This document shows, one piece after another, positions 11,581-24,424 of a DNA stretch of 64,000 nucleotides. The first letter of the stretch is position 1. Every line of letters begins with the position of its first letter. The DNA is from Xestospongia bergquistia (taxonomy: Eukaryota; Porifera; Demospongiae; Haplosclerida; Petrosiidae): positions 6,857,501 through 6,921,500 of the forward strand of contig OZ014414.1 in assembly GCA_963965975.1 (NCBI GenBank). The letters run 5' to 3'. Position numbers and translations under genes: made by a program. The notes beneath the pieces are model-generated. The model was not told where the DNA came from. It made no database searches and was given only the letters and a program-made list of their open reading frames with translations.

Positions 11581-13270
11581 ATGGTTGATGCTTACTGTTT
11601 ATAAGTTAGTGGACCATGTAGATGTAGATGTAGGATCCTTAGATGATTGAAGAGTAGGACTATAGTAGATGATTGGATATTGAATGAATCAATTGATGAT
11701 AAAGATGGAGGAGATGATGTTTGGACTGTAGTTGATATTTGAATAGTAAGTGGTAATAGTGATGTGGATGATTAAAATGGTTGGACTGTGGACGATATCG
11801 ATGATAAAAATGGTTGGTTAGGAGTTGATCTTTGGATTATAGTTGATTGAATGGTAGGAGGTAGTAATGACTAAGAAGTTTGGATAAGAGTGGATAATAT
11901 GACAGTAGATGACACATGAACATCCAATGGATAATTATTTGGTTACTGTGATTTATGGTTAGAAACTGAGGTAGCCAGATGTAAGATAGAAGTAAGGTAT
12001 AATCATTTGCTAAAAAAATAAGAAAAACATGTCACTGTACTGATAGATGCTAGATGCAGATATCACTTTCTTGTTTTATAATTACCTTCTTCAGTAGCCT
12101 CGTCACTTCTAAATTACTAAATTCATCATCAATACTCAGTATGACAGGTTCTTGGGATAATCTAGTTCAAGAAAGTAGTTATCTCTATCAAGTTCATGAA
12201 TTCAATCATCTTGTGTCAAAATCCTTTGTCTTTTTGCCATGTTTATTTTACTCTATAGTAGATTGGTGTCTAGATTCTAACATTTATAATTTCTGTTGTG
12301 TTCTTGTACAGTATTCATACATATTAATTATCATATAATTACCTGAATTGAAGTCAAAACTTTGTAGTCTAAAATGGAGACAAAAGTATATAGAAACCAC
12401 TTGAAATGACACTTCTTTGATGATAGGTGGTCACTCAAGATAAATGCAGCCTACTCAAATGATCTCCATGTCATTATACTGCAGCTGCAAACAACAAAGT
12501 ATTATAGTTAGGTTCAGCTGACGCAAAATTGCATTTATTGTGTGTAATCGAAATGGACAAGATGAATTAATGTAAAAGTAGATGAATACTAACCTCATTG
12601 TATCACAATAGACCACATTGTATTATATTCAATCTGTAAATACCTACATCAGATTATTACAATGAGACCCTTATAAGCATATAGTAGTTGTCAATTAAAT
12701 ATTTTATATAGGACAGTAACAGCCATATAGACTATATTGAAGTTAGCAGTTGTTTTGAATTTGTGTGCCTTTCCTGCCCTGCAATAAGGCCATTTGTTGA
12801 TTTTATTAGTACATTTTCACCTTATTGCTTGCTATTGAGTCTTTGAAAATATAAGCAACGAGATATTCCAAATTTTAATACATATTCTCTTATTGCTGGC
12901 TATTCTTGTGAACTGTTGCTATAAGGTATATTCAGCAGTTGCACACGTTGAATGATTTTACTTTTTGTATGAGACAAGCTGTTAATGTGTTTGCGCATAA
13001 GAATGTGAAGCTTGTCACAGTGAGTTAACCTAAGCTAGCTATTTCAACTCAACAATGAAATTTATGTAAATGCTTACCATAACCCAAGTTTATCTTGTTT
13101 TTTGAATGGTGTACAAATTGATCTAGCATAAAGAATTTAGGGCAGATTTTACTGGAGGTTGGGGACTGCTATTTTTTAAATTATTTATCCTAGCAATTTT
13201 AAGCTACAAAATGTTGTTTTTAGGAAATATGAACTTAAATATTTCCTTTATTATAATAATAAGTTTTTTG
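11581..13270. other. Gene-free stretch with GAT/GGTTGG-rich low complexity
   Basis: Bases 11600-11950 are rich in imperfect repeats of GATGAT, TGGTTGGA and GTAGTTGAT on the plus strand. The rest is ordinary AT-rich sequence without a coding signal I trust. Confidence 0.4.
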
Positions 13271-13304
13271 AAACGAATTAGTTATCATTACTTAAAACGT
13301 TGTG

Positions 13305-13519
13305 GTGTAGATAAAGATGATTAAATGTTATTGTATCACAGTTTTTCACATAGGATGATCAAATTGTGGAAAAGGACTGCATTTTATCTTCTTGAAATAG
13401 CTGTAGTTAACAGCTACATTTTATATAAACTGTCAACTCAAACTGGCTGTCATCGAACCCTAAATATATACATAGTAAAACTTGCTAGAGAGTTAGTTGA
13501 GAGAGAAGGACACTTATAG
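13305..13519 (+). pseudogene. piggyBac transposase fragment (C-terminal part)
   Basis: The sequence encodes GVDKDD, a stop, then YHSFSHRMIKLWKRTAFYLL and NSYILY, matching the piggyBac transposase block after the last catalytic aspartate (family pattern: VDKaDQ, R-x-x-K-W-W, Na-y-i-ly). The stop after DD and the missing remainder show a dead fragment. It is opposite in strand to the N-terminal fragment at 11356-11580. Confidence 0.75.
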
Positions 13520-14080
13520 TCAGCTTCTTACAGTCAACTCAGTTTAGAATATCCAATTCGCCTAATTGATCGACATCTTCCCTCCATAAAGAAGACCGAA
13601 CAAATGGCAAACCACATTAGCAAGGCTTTCCGGTAAGCAGTAGATGAAAAAGCTGTGAGTGAAAGACGGTAACATATAAATGTAAGCGTGTGACGTATTA
13701 TGTGCATCATACCTTGCTTCGAGTTTTATCACACCTACAAGAAGTTATTAGAATCTTTCATCAACTTTATTTGACATTAATAACAACTAAAAACGCTATA
13801 AAACTCAAGAAAAAAGACTCGTAACAATATGCTCTGACTCCAAGGTCACTACACTGACCCGGGGGCGATTAAACTACCGCCCACGCGCTCATAGTGTTAT
13901 CTATTTTGGTAAACTTTAACTCCTAGATCTATCATATCAAAACACTTGAAACAATAATATTTAATAAGGTGTGGTTAAATAGTACCTTAGTCACGTGCTG
14001 CTAACTTCGGATTGTTGGATTGAAGAGAGTCTATATTATATTCATTAGACTTATCTTGACCTGCTTCCATAATATTGTCT
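13520..14080 (+). promoter_or_regulatory. Upstream region of the death-domain/LRR gene
   Basis: A locally GC-richer patch (about 13840-13900, with GACCCGGGGGCG and CCGCCCACGCG) stands out from the AT-rich surroundings 180-240 bases before the inferred start codon. It is a plausible promoter or CpG-like patch; no TATA or other core element is assigned. Confidence 0.3.
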
Positions 14081-16642
14081 ATGGATACAAAAAAACTACT
14101 TCAAACTCAACCTCTAGGTAGCATACAAAACTTGATATAACTGCTGTTTCTTTTAATATCTTACTTCTCTTCATTTAGATATTTCAGATCTTTTGAGGAA
14201 GGCTCCCACTGAACACGAGCTACTCAATTTATTAGCTGATATTAGTAACTTATGGCATGAAATTGGCTTAAGCCTCAAAGTTCTTCACACTACTTTGGAT
14301 GGTTTAAAACACAGCCCAGAGAGTAATACTATCAAACTCTCTGAAGTTATTCATAGCTGGCTAACTACTTCACAATCTCAGTTCATTACCTGGGAAACAG
14401 TGATTGATGCCATGAAGGGTCCTATTGTTAATAATATCATGAAAGCTAATACATTACATCACCACTTAGTTAAAGGTAAGTTGATATAACGTTATACATC
14501 CAGTCATTAGAAATATTTTTTTGTTTCTTAGTGAAAGAAGTGTCTCTCCAAAGTTTTATTAGAGAGATGTCACAGTGTCAGATCGATCCTGTAAAAGTGT
14601 CCCAGCTCTTATTTAGTAAGAGATGTATCAATGAAGAAACACTTGATAAAATGGAGTCATTGCAAAGTTCCCCAGATGAGAAGAAGACAGCTCTGTTATC
14701 TGCTGTACATGCAGCAATAATGTCTGATCACAATAAGTTGAAAGCGTTAGCAACAGTACTGTCCAAGTTTGACAAGACAAAACTACTATCTGAGAGAATT
14801 ATTAATGAATATGGTGAGAGATCAATTAAATAATTTGCAATAAATGTTTATTGTTGATAGGTCAAACCTTTTCATATGACCAGACAACATCAAGCATTAT
14901 TCAAAAAGTAGCAATGACAAGTCATAGTAGTCATGAAAATCATGCCAGTGACATTTTACGTTGTCATTATGGTACTCTCTCTCAGTCTCTTCATTGTCCT
15001 GTTAGAATAGCACACTATCTTTTTGGAGAGGGTGTTATTACAAGAACTAGGCTAGCACTTATAAATTACTCTTTGTCAACAGGAAAAGCATCAGTTATGC
15101 TTTTAAGAACTGTACGTCATGCTGTACATATGAACTATCATCACCTGATAATCTTTGCTAGTGTACTGCTTAAGTTTCCTAGCAATGTACCATATGCTAA
15201 TGCTATCCTTGAGGACTGTGGTAAGCATATTATATATACATTACCTCTAATGGTTCTGATTCTTTCATAGAGAAAGTATTTCCTGATGATGACATCCCAG
15301 ACATAGAACCTAGTCCTGGTAGCATTCAAGGTAGTAGTAGGACCATACAGATTATATGGTGTTTTAAATTAAATTTTATAGACAATTCTTCACCTAACCT
15401 ATCAACAGTTTCTGGTTTAACTTTAAGTCAAGGTTAGTGAGACTGAGAAAGCCACAAATTTAATGACAATTCTAATTACAGTTAAGGCTTCTAAAAAAAT
15501 CCCAATCCCTCGAAAGCTGAATTATGTGTTTGGTTCCTTGAAAAGTGAATTTGCAATAACTTTCAGTAATGTCCGAGAAGCCATTAATTCATCACCTCCA
15601 CCTCTTGATAAATTAAAGCTATTTCTAGAAGATGGTTACCCTCACCTTGAGTCTCAAATCACTTGCATTAAGTCCATTGATGAAGTACTAACTGTTGTGA
15701 GAAAGCATTGTACACTGATCAATATAAGTTGTTTGGAGGGTATTGTAAAACGATTCAAAATTGATGAAGCTGAGATACATATACAAAAGTACAAGAAACT
15801 TGTTCAGTCATTTTGTAGAAAAACAAAAGCCTTACTTTGTATCAATAAACATTTCAAAGAGACCAAAACCCCTTGTCTTCTTAAATCTGAGACAGCTACC
15901 TTTGTCTTGGATTGGGATCCTAAAGATTATACTCTAGAAGATATTAATGAAATTATTTCAGAATCACTTGGAGAAAATGTGGATATTCACTACATCGCAA
16001 AGGGCAATTCCATTGTGGTCACTTGCTTTTTTCCTCTCAGTCTAACAACATCACTTATTGTCAAAGCTAAGCAGGCTCTTGAATCAATGAAGAGGAGAGG
16101 TTTAATCCATCTTACAGTTGGACACTATACCATTTATGATCACCGAAGTGACAAGGTAAGTGATGACTAGTATTAGCCAACAGTTACTACATATGCTGTA
16201 TATTGATAAATAGGAAGTTGGAGCTACTGTAGAAAAGAGCACAAAGGAATTAAGAAGTCAACTTGAGGTACAAGAAACTATCAATAAAAAGAAGACTATG
16301 GAACTAGAGTCTATGAATGAAGGTATTGTATATGTTGCAAATAACGAGAGTTATATTAATAGGTTATATATTACCCTAATTTGTTTATATTTATACTTGA
16401 TATTTTCTTCTTAGCTATATTCATGAATGTGTTCGGTAGTTTTGATAATATTGTTATATAGAAATGAAGCAAATGAAAGAAAAGGTTGAAGATTTAACAT
16501 CACAACTAAGAGATAAGGAAAATGAAAATGAGACTGTAAAAAAGAGTTTTGAAGGTAAATAGTATTGTATAGATATAGAGTCATTAAATGAATAATTATT
16601 GTATTTTAATAGATATTTACTGTGCTTAAGTATGAATATATA

Positions 16643-16717
<75 letters not shown>

Positions 16718-19700
16718 TTCTATATCACTTTATTTAAGATCATAAATATACTTAATCATCCCATTTTAACTGAATATATTATAATAATATATTTTACAAT
16801 ATTGTTATACCTTGTTATACATAGAAATCAGAAAAAAGGAGGAAGACCAGGTTGGACAATTGACAACGTTACTAGCAATAAAGGAAGGTATTATTAGTAC
16901 CATAGCAATCACTAACATAGTTCATGCCAATCATTTGTCAGTAGTTAGATATACATTATCATGACTTGTTGATATACATTATTATCACTCAGTTATTACG
17001 AAGAAATTTGTGTCAGAGTCTGCTGAGAGACTGAAAGAAATAGAGAAAATTCAAGAAATAACCACATCATTAACATTACAAATACAAGAAAGAGATCAAC
17101 AGATTGAGAAACTGAAACAGAGTTTAAAAGGTAACTCAAGTTATTATATAGATGTAAATTTTGATTGCATATCATTGTTAAAAGATCTAGCATTCATACC
17201 CAAGGCTCGTAAACCAGTAACTGATGAAAGAGTTGAAGAGACCCATGCAAAAACTAACCAAAAAGAGGAATCCACAACTAAAACCAAAGGTAGTAATACA
17301 TTTTGTAAAGTACTCATATAGAGACTTCACCTGTTGAATAAACAGTTAAAAGTTCATTTAATAATGATGACAGCCCTCCTCCAAGTAGCACAATATCTTT
17401 GATGGCTAATTATATATATAGTGTTTATAACTATAAACCACATAAATGTAAATGGCCCATTTATGCAAATTAAATATAAAATTGAATATTATTACATATA
17501 GAGTGCATTACAGCTGTAATTTCATTGCATTATAATCGTTGCATTATAATCCAGGCTAAGTCTTGCCAAACCTTCTCTAAGAGAAGAAGGGTCTCAGGAC
17601 AAGTAGGACTCATGCAACCTATAAAAATCTTACAAGCCACATAATCATGTCATGGACTTATGAACTCCTTTTCACTTATCACCTATTCCATGTGACATGA
17701 CAATGGCCTGCAAAATCTTTGAAGCTGCTTGAAACTCTGTTCTTAAAGCAGTACATGATACAAGGTAGCATTAGTTAGTAAAAGATCATCTGTGATTCTA
17801 TTCGAAATATCACCACAACCAGTGCATATCATAGTGTTTTTTCACTTCTGAACACGTGCTCAGGTCAGAGTATGTTCTAGCCACATTCACATTGCTGTTA
17901 TATGAGTCCTATGTATGGTTGTCCCTACACCCTTCCTCTTTAGTGAAGGGTTAGCAATGCGAGGCTAGTATAGGTTTAAAAAAGAAAAGCATTTATATTT
18001 TGAAATATTCTCCTTTGGACTCAATTTGAGTAGGAGCTATAGTTGACGGTATAAAGTTTCATTAACTTCTAATTTCATTACTAACATAAACTTCAGAGTT
18101 ATATTAAAAGGTTATGTATTACCCTAATTTGTTTATATTTATACTTGATATTTTCTTCTTAGCTATATTCATGAATGTGTTCAGTAGTTTTGATAATATT
18201 GTTATATAGAAATGAGGCAAATGAAAGAAAAGGTTGAAGATTTAACATCACAACTAAGAGATAAGGAAAATCTTTAGTTTTGCTCATGTTTTCACTCTTA
18301 AGCTTGTGACATTCTGTCATAATTAGAGCTTCAACTTGCAGTCCAACACTAACAATTGTGTGAAGTATGCCTTATAGAGTCAACTATAATTCCTCATTGG
18401 AGTTGAATTTTCATGTTCTTTGTACATGGATATAAACCTCAAGAACAATACTATTTTAAATAGGAATGAACACTACCATATCCAAAGGAGGAAATTTCAA
18501 ATGGTGGATATTTCTCCATTTCAAACTTGTACTGAATTATAACAAAATGGTGTTAGAAATATAATCTTAATATGACAGTTACTGCAACTTCCCATATAAT
18601 AATCATTTCATATTATGCCTAAGACAAACTAGGACATTGCAATCATAACACTACCATCATAAACCACAAACTATTATTGTGTACATTATATTAAAAATTT
18701 TCAAATCGCAATGACAAGTATAAAGTATGAATTTCCATATTTACATTACACTCCTTAGTGTCAGTATAATATGATAGAGCTATGATTATGATATGATCTA
18801 TGAAATGGTAGGAGTAAGTGTTGTCATATTTTACTTTGTACATAATTATGCTTGTTTAATATAAGTATATCTTATGTAGAGTCTTCAATATCACATCATG
18901 ATGATGAGTCAGTCAAACAAGGTATATACCAATAGTATGTATGATACATAGACTTACATCGCAGGTAAAAAGACTTGTACTTTAAATTTTGTATATGTGA
19001 AGAGTTTACCAAATAGTATCACATAGCGAGGCCCCTCCCACCAATGAAAACGTTTTCAGAGTGGCTGGTTAGATGAGACATCAGCAAAAATAAAATTTCA
19101 AAACTTATAGGATACTTTGCAATAATATAGTAAATTTTTCTTGTTATGTTTTGAATATTTCAACAATCAGTCAATCCCTTGATATAATACTAGTATATAT
19201 AGTCTAGTAAACTAGCCCTTCCAACTTTTAGCAGTCTGGTATACAACACCATTGTTTGCAGTGTATGTCAGTATTAAGTGATTATGCATCTCACTATTAC
19301 TATAGTATAACCTAGCCAATTACATCTTATACTCATTTTGCAAATACACATTTCACTATCTCTCCATTATTCCATTGCCATAGTATACACAGTAAGTAAT
19401 AATCACTTCCTTTCAATGTATTGTCTGTATATTGTAGTGTGTTATAGTATATATATTACTATGTGTGTATTATACTGTATATAACTAACTCTTATTTTAA
19501 AACAGGATATACTAGAAGTGTTGAGTGGAGAGATCATGACGGTAGTGTTCGACTCACTAGACCAAGTGTCGTGGAAAGTGAAGATGTTATAAGTAAATTA
19601 ATAAAAGAACAACAAACAGAAAAAGGGTGGAGTATTCATCTTGTGTCATCATCTCCTGAAAGTACTACAGTTATTATAAACAATCTTAATAAGTGTAAAG

Positions 19701-20305
19701 TGTCAAAACTTTATATAGACAACACTTCATTGGACAGTAAATGTGTATCCATATTATCAGAGATACTAAAAAGTAATAGAACAGTAAAGACACTATGGCT
19801 GCACCTCTCTTCATTTACTAGTGGCATCAAACTTGTCAGTGATGGTCTTATTTTTAACACAACACTTGAGGAGTTAGTGTTGTTAAATGTTTCTGGTACC
19901 ACCGATGAAGATATGCCATACTTATCTCATATGTTAACAAGAAATACAAGTTTAAAGGAACTAGATCTCCACAATTGTAACATCACTGATAATAGCGTCC
20001 GATATATCTGTGAAGGCCTTACTAAAAACCAAACTGTGACTATGTTGAATATCAGTTGTAATCATCAAATAACTTCAGTTAGCACCAGTACAATAGCAGA
20101 TCTAATACAAACAACTAAGTCACTGAGAAGACTAGATCTCAACAATACTTCACTGAATGACGATGATATCAAGACAATATGTACTTCACTTACAAAAAAT
20201 ACAACAATATGGAAACTATACTTATCGGGAAAACATGAAGAGTGTGGTAAGAATTTAGACATTTATCAAGTTATTAAAGACAGACTTGTTTTTTATTATT
20301 ACTAA
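14081..20305 (+). CDS. Death domain, two CARD-like domains, coiled coil and LRRs: NLR-like protein without NACHT
   Basis: Inferred exons: 14081-14117, 14179-14475, 14532-14813, 14861-15220, 15271-15330, 15382-15432, 15482-16155, 16214-16322, 16462-16554, 16825-16887, 16993-17130, 17185-17289, 17346-17420, 18880-18921, 19506-20305. Almost all junctions are phase 1 and the total is 3186 nt (1061 residues and stop), which supports the model. Residues 14-111 form a death domain (WHEIGLSL). Residues 112-205 and 206-325 are two related all-helical CARD-like domains. Residues 363-587 form a conserved module with no name I can give. Residues 588-760 are charged, heptad-like coiled coil. Residues 796-1061 carry ribonuclease-inhibitor-type LRRs (LKELDLHNC, LRRLDLNN). 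There is no NACHT ATPase, so it is more adaptor or regulator than classic NLR. Expected to be cytosolic; role in death or immune signalling is inference. Exon 12 has a weak acceptor and exon 13 an uncertain donor. Confidence 0.8.
16640..16712. repeat. (TA)n microsatellite in intron 9 of the death-domain/LRR gene
   Basis: A long TA run lies in the intron between coiled-coil exons. It makes a spurious ORF of alternating Ile/Tyr. Confidence 0.95.
17421..18879. other. Large intron 13 of the death-domain/LRR gene
   Basis: The stretch contains the partial duplicate of exon 9 (18095-18271), listed separately. Bases 17470-18090 are slightly GC-richer than the flanks and may be an old insertion, but no element was recognised. 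Confidence 0.4.
18095..18271 (+). pseudogene. Truncated duplicate of coiled-coil exon 9 with its upstream intron
   Basis: This segment repeats 16345-16523 with few differences, including the 3' part of intron 8, the acceptor and the first 62 bases of the exon (EMRQMKEKVEDL). It stops inside the exon without the donor, and the continuing frame meets TAG within two codons. It would truncate the protein if spliced in, so it is read as non-functional. Confidence 0.8.
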
Positions 20306-20994
20306 GCAGTTTGTTGTTTAATCTTAATCTGTTTTCTGAATCCCCTTTATTTTCTTGTTTATTTCTCATGACTTTATCTTCCCTTTTTTATTAGCAATTT
20401 CATTCACTGACAAAACTAGTAGACAGTTAAAATAAAGCAACTTTGCTTGACACTTACTTCTCTAATGTCACACACTTTTGTCCTTCACAGTTGGTAAACA
20501 TACTTACATGCTTACAATTTATTTAATAATAGTCTCTGGACATTTTCTTTCCCAAAAACATCAGGCAACATGACACTAGTACTAAAAGTAGAATAATAAA
20601 ATAAAAAATAAATGATATCCTTCTACACCAACAAGAGGGGAGTCGAAAGAGGTAAAGCTACTTGTTGTGGTTTGGTTTAAATGACTACATTGATGTTAAA
20701 CTGTAGAAACTATGAGAGAAACGCAGTATACATCAAGATCTTTAACAGCAACTGGATATCTTAGTGATACTCAACTCACAATTATGTCAGAAATACTAAA
20801 ATTTAATGATTGTCTTTTTTAATGATTAACAATCTTATTCATTAGGTGTTATCATAGATAATAGAGTGATACATTTATAACTTAATTTCACAATTTATTA
20901 CTCTATTATCTATGCCATGGCTTAGTAAGTAAACCTCACCCAAAAGGTTACTCGCTGTGTCAGATTGTCAAAGAACTGATGGCTATATATATAT

Positions 20995-21031
<37 letters not shown>

Positions 21032-22373
21032 CACTCCATTTATTTGTGAGAGGGTGACTGTTAACATATATATAGGAGGAGGTGATATTGAATTAATACA
21101 TCAAAAGCACTAACATTGACTATAAATACCTCTATTCAATTTGAAGAACTTGGGTAAGAAACTTATGGGCATCTTCCTGATCACCTGGAGACCACTGTGG
21201 ACTGAATTGTATAAAATATGTAATTTGGTTCATATTAGTTTTGCCAATTATTGTTGTATAAATTGTCTCCTCTGGACTTCAAAATGTCATGCCCAATATA
21301 GTGAGTGGGTTGAAGACCACCAATGTGTGTGTGTGTATATAGGCATCTTTCAGAAGTTTATGTCCAGCAGTGATGACTGCATAACTCAACCACCTAGTAT
21401 TGATCAATGATTTTCTGTCTGACGGAAACAGTGTTAATTCTCCCATCCAATATATGGTTGGGACATTTTTCTTGTTTGTTAGGTCCACATACTTTATTGA
21501 AAAATGACCTAAATAGTGAAGTGGAGCATTTAAAGTATACATACCTTCAGAATTAAGGGCTTTCTTCTATGTGCATTATTGCCATTTCCTCCTTTTAGCA
21601 TCCTTCATTACAGCTAATGATAAACCACTTTATCATGTCTTCCTTTGCCATCTTGTTTATTAGTCTGCTGTGAAGTACCTCTTTTAATTTTATTTCTCAT
21701 TGTTGACAGGAGTGAGAGGAATCGTTTGTCTTTCTTTTCCTGAAATGGTGACACATCTACTTCATTTTCTATGTGTGCTACTTTAATTGGGGTAAGCGGA
21801 TTAACTACTAGTAGAAACATATTATTACCTTGGATCCACACTTGTTAGGTGTAATACAAATCAATTCTAAATCAGTAAGGTGGTGGGGATGGTGGAAGCA
21901 GACGATGATGACAAATTTGATATTTGATGCTTGATGTTGAGTTTTCTCATTAATTCTCCATTTAAAACATTTCTAAACTCTCTCCCCTTATCAGATGTTA
22001 TAATTCTTGTAGACCCATTGTCGTAATAAACTAGTAAAGGAATGAATGATTACCAGTGTTGAAAATATTGATCGTGGTAAAAAAAATAGTTCAGCCAAAA
22101 TGATTGGTTGTGATACAACTACATTTAATGATAATGATGTTAACATAACTGACATAGAGCTCTAAATTTATTTTAATATTTAATTAATTAGGTCTCCATT
22201 CACTATTATTACTGTCTTCTATAACTGCTAATAATACATAAACATTGTTGAGGTTTATGTGTGAGTTCATATTAATATGAACGCAATCTAACTATTTCAT
22301 TATCTAGTTCCTACACTAATAACTAGTCTCTCAATGACTGATATGTCTCTACCACTATTATTAATTATATATA

Positions 22374-22409
<36 letters not shown>

Positions 22410-22550
22410 TACATGATATCATGTGAAACAGACCCAACAGGTAAATAACACTTTTAATATTTTGTTATAAATGTAAAAAAAAATTTGTAAGCTATTGTAT
22501 CATCAAAATTGATAACTGGTTTCATCTGTTAGTTTGACATAAAACAAATC
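20306..22550. other. Intergenic stretch
   Basis: Besides the hairpin at 20853-20914 and TA runs at about 20989-21029 and 22372-22408, I recognise no gene with confidence. A minus-strand ORF at 21279-21542 is discussed among the rejected items. Confidence 0.4.
20853..20914. repeat. Hairpin with 15-bp perfect arms
   Basis: CATAGATAATAGAGT at the left is the exact reverse complement of the right end. A 62-base palindromic unit, possibly a minimal MITE or solo hairpin. Confidence 0.7.
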
Positions 22551-22554
22551 ATTA

Positions 22555-24180
22555 GAAAGACATTGATTGTCATTTATGTAATGCAGAGTCATTGAGTCTG
22601 TTGTGATCATTAGTAATAATAGCATCACATGCATTCTCACTAGTATTGAGTGATATGTCATTGTGAATGACGTAGTATTTTGTAATGTATATAACATAAC
22701 TGTAGCTGGTGTCAACTTTATTGGAAGAAGATTCTTTTAGTATCTTGCTAAGTAGTTATTGCAACTAGTATAAATTATTATAATTCTATTACAAAACATT
22801 GTTTTTAATAGTTCAACTTGTCACACTATCCAATTTGACGTACACTATATGGGTGTTATCTCATGGTCTGTACATAGGTATATTCATGTAGATAACCCCA
22901 ATTATGAGATAGGGTACACTACTCATCAGTTTGATGAAGTAGTAATCTTATAACCTGTTATCTGTTTAGTGTACAAATAGTGTATAATAGTTAAAGTATT
23001 AATAATTATGGACTGTGGATGATAATAGATAATCAAACTCTAGCTGGGTTACATATGACAGGTATTTTTAGTGACAGTAATTGTTAATCAGACATTAATT
23101 GATTTACAACTAATAATTACCTAGTTAAAGTAATCAATATACTGTATTCTTATTACTTTATCCAGTGACTTCTAGTCAGACGCTACCATCCACAACCATT
23201 GTGTCAACAATATCTTCTCAAACAACATCATATATTACTGTCAAAGGTATATAGAATATCATGATTGATCACTATAATAATTATTTATAAGATCTATATA
23301 GTCTTTTTTCTAACATTTGCATTATTACTGGTGGTACTAGTTGGTGTAGTGTTAATTGTAGTGATAGATTGTTTCATCATCTGTTATTATTGTATATCAT
23401 ACAGGTTGTGAAACATAATTATTAATTTTTTAGCTGATCAACATTTGTTATTTTCCAGACCCAAATCATTGGAATTAATGCAAACCAATAAACAAACAAT
23501 ATTTAAGTTGTCATATATACTTTGTGTTAACTAGTGTACTGTTTATCTATAGATTAGATGATGAAAATGAAATGAATATCTATAACTCATACTGTCTACA
23601 TCTGTCAAAGCAACTGATAATGTTATTTATGATGAATAATTATGAATCATCTAATGAGTAAGATTAGGTATGTACATGATTGTATATATAATATAATTAA
23701 TATGTTATTAATTATTATATTTATAATTTATACGGAGTCGTTGTAGTTAATGTACCTAACTTAATATATTATTTTATTAGTAAGTTTTGTTAGACTAAGT
23801 TTAATTTAAAAAAGGAATTCACTGCTCATCTAACTACATAGTTACATAATGTCTTGTATAGTCATCTCAGGTCCATGATTTCACTCTTTCTTCTCCCAGT
23901 CTGGTTAACAAGACAGCTATCACTATCAATGTCTATTGGACACATGTTCCATCTGATTCTGATGAACATATTTGTATACATGTTGTGACAATTCAATGTT
24001 ACACATTCCATGGCAAATGATCTACTTTACTAAATCTCTACACATATGGTATATTGAATGCTACATTACCATATACATTTTTGTCCATTAGGAATCATGT
24101 GGGCAGGCATTGGATAATTACTTAAATCTTGTAGTCATCTAAACGTGTAAGGTTAGTTAAAATTATGTTATGAAATGAAT
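22555..24180 (+). pseudogene. Duplicated block B2: exons for Ser/Thr-rich stalk and transmembrane helix
   Basis: This block is the better-preserved partner of 8505-10160. An exon-like segment (about 23166-23247) after TTATCCAG encodes a Ser/Thr-rich stalk (SSQTLPSTTIVST) and ends at AAAG before GTATAT. A second one (about 23301-23406) after TATATAG encodes a strongly hydrophobic helix (LLLVVLVGVVLIVV) followed by Cys/Tyr-rich residues and a GT donor. A possible terminal exon lies near 23554-23660. This looks like the membrane-proximal half of a type I receptor. I found no matching ectodomain next to it, so whether it is a live gene is unclear. Confidence 0.4.
24079..24180. repeat. Direct repeat R1 flanking block A2
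   Basis: Related to 25580-25690 in the same orientation: both have TTTTTGTCCAT, ACTTAAATCTTGTA, TCATCTAAA and TTAGTTAAA in order. The pair brackets exon block A2. In the other copy (about 10020-10110) only one such repeat is present and block A is missing. Confidence 0.65.
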
Positions 24181-24424
24181 ATTTGATTTCAATTATAACA
24201 AATATGAAATAAATAGATACAATTTATGTAACATAGCACATGCATGACTAGCTTACATTGTTATATATTATTTACATTATAATTGTTTTAGCTTATGACA
24301 TTGTGATGAGCTTTTCTATTTAAAGACGTATTGACATGTACACATAGTAGTTGTTGACATTTATTTGTTGTGTAGACCTTTACTGTAATAATATCAAAGT
24401 ACATATATAAACAGAAACAGCTTA

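Noticed and set aside
16622..16897. 91-codon ORF
   Set aside because: Most of it translates the (TA)n repeat of an intron; its end overlaps the true exon 16825-16887 in another frame.
18964..19026. Possible extra exon after GCAG
   Set aside because: The phase-1 frame reaches TAG without a donor; direct splicing 18921 to 19506 keeps frame.
21279..21542. Minus-strand ORF with WLSYAVITAGHKLLKDAY, loosely like proteins encoded next to Ulp1-type peptidases in mobile elements, and QEDAHKF downstream like ubiquitin proteases
   Set aside because: Too short and broken, without catalytic residues; similarity too weak to name.
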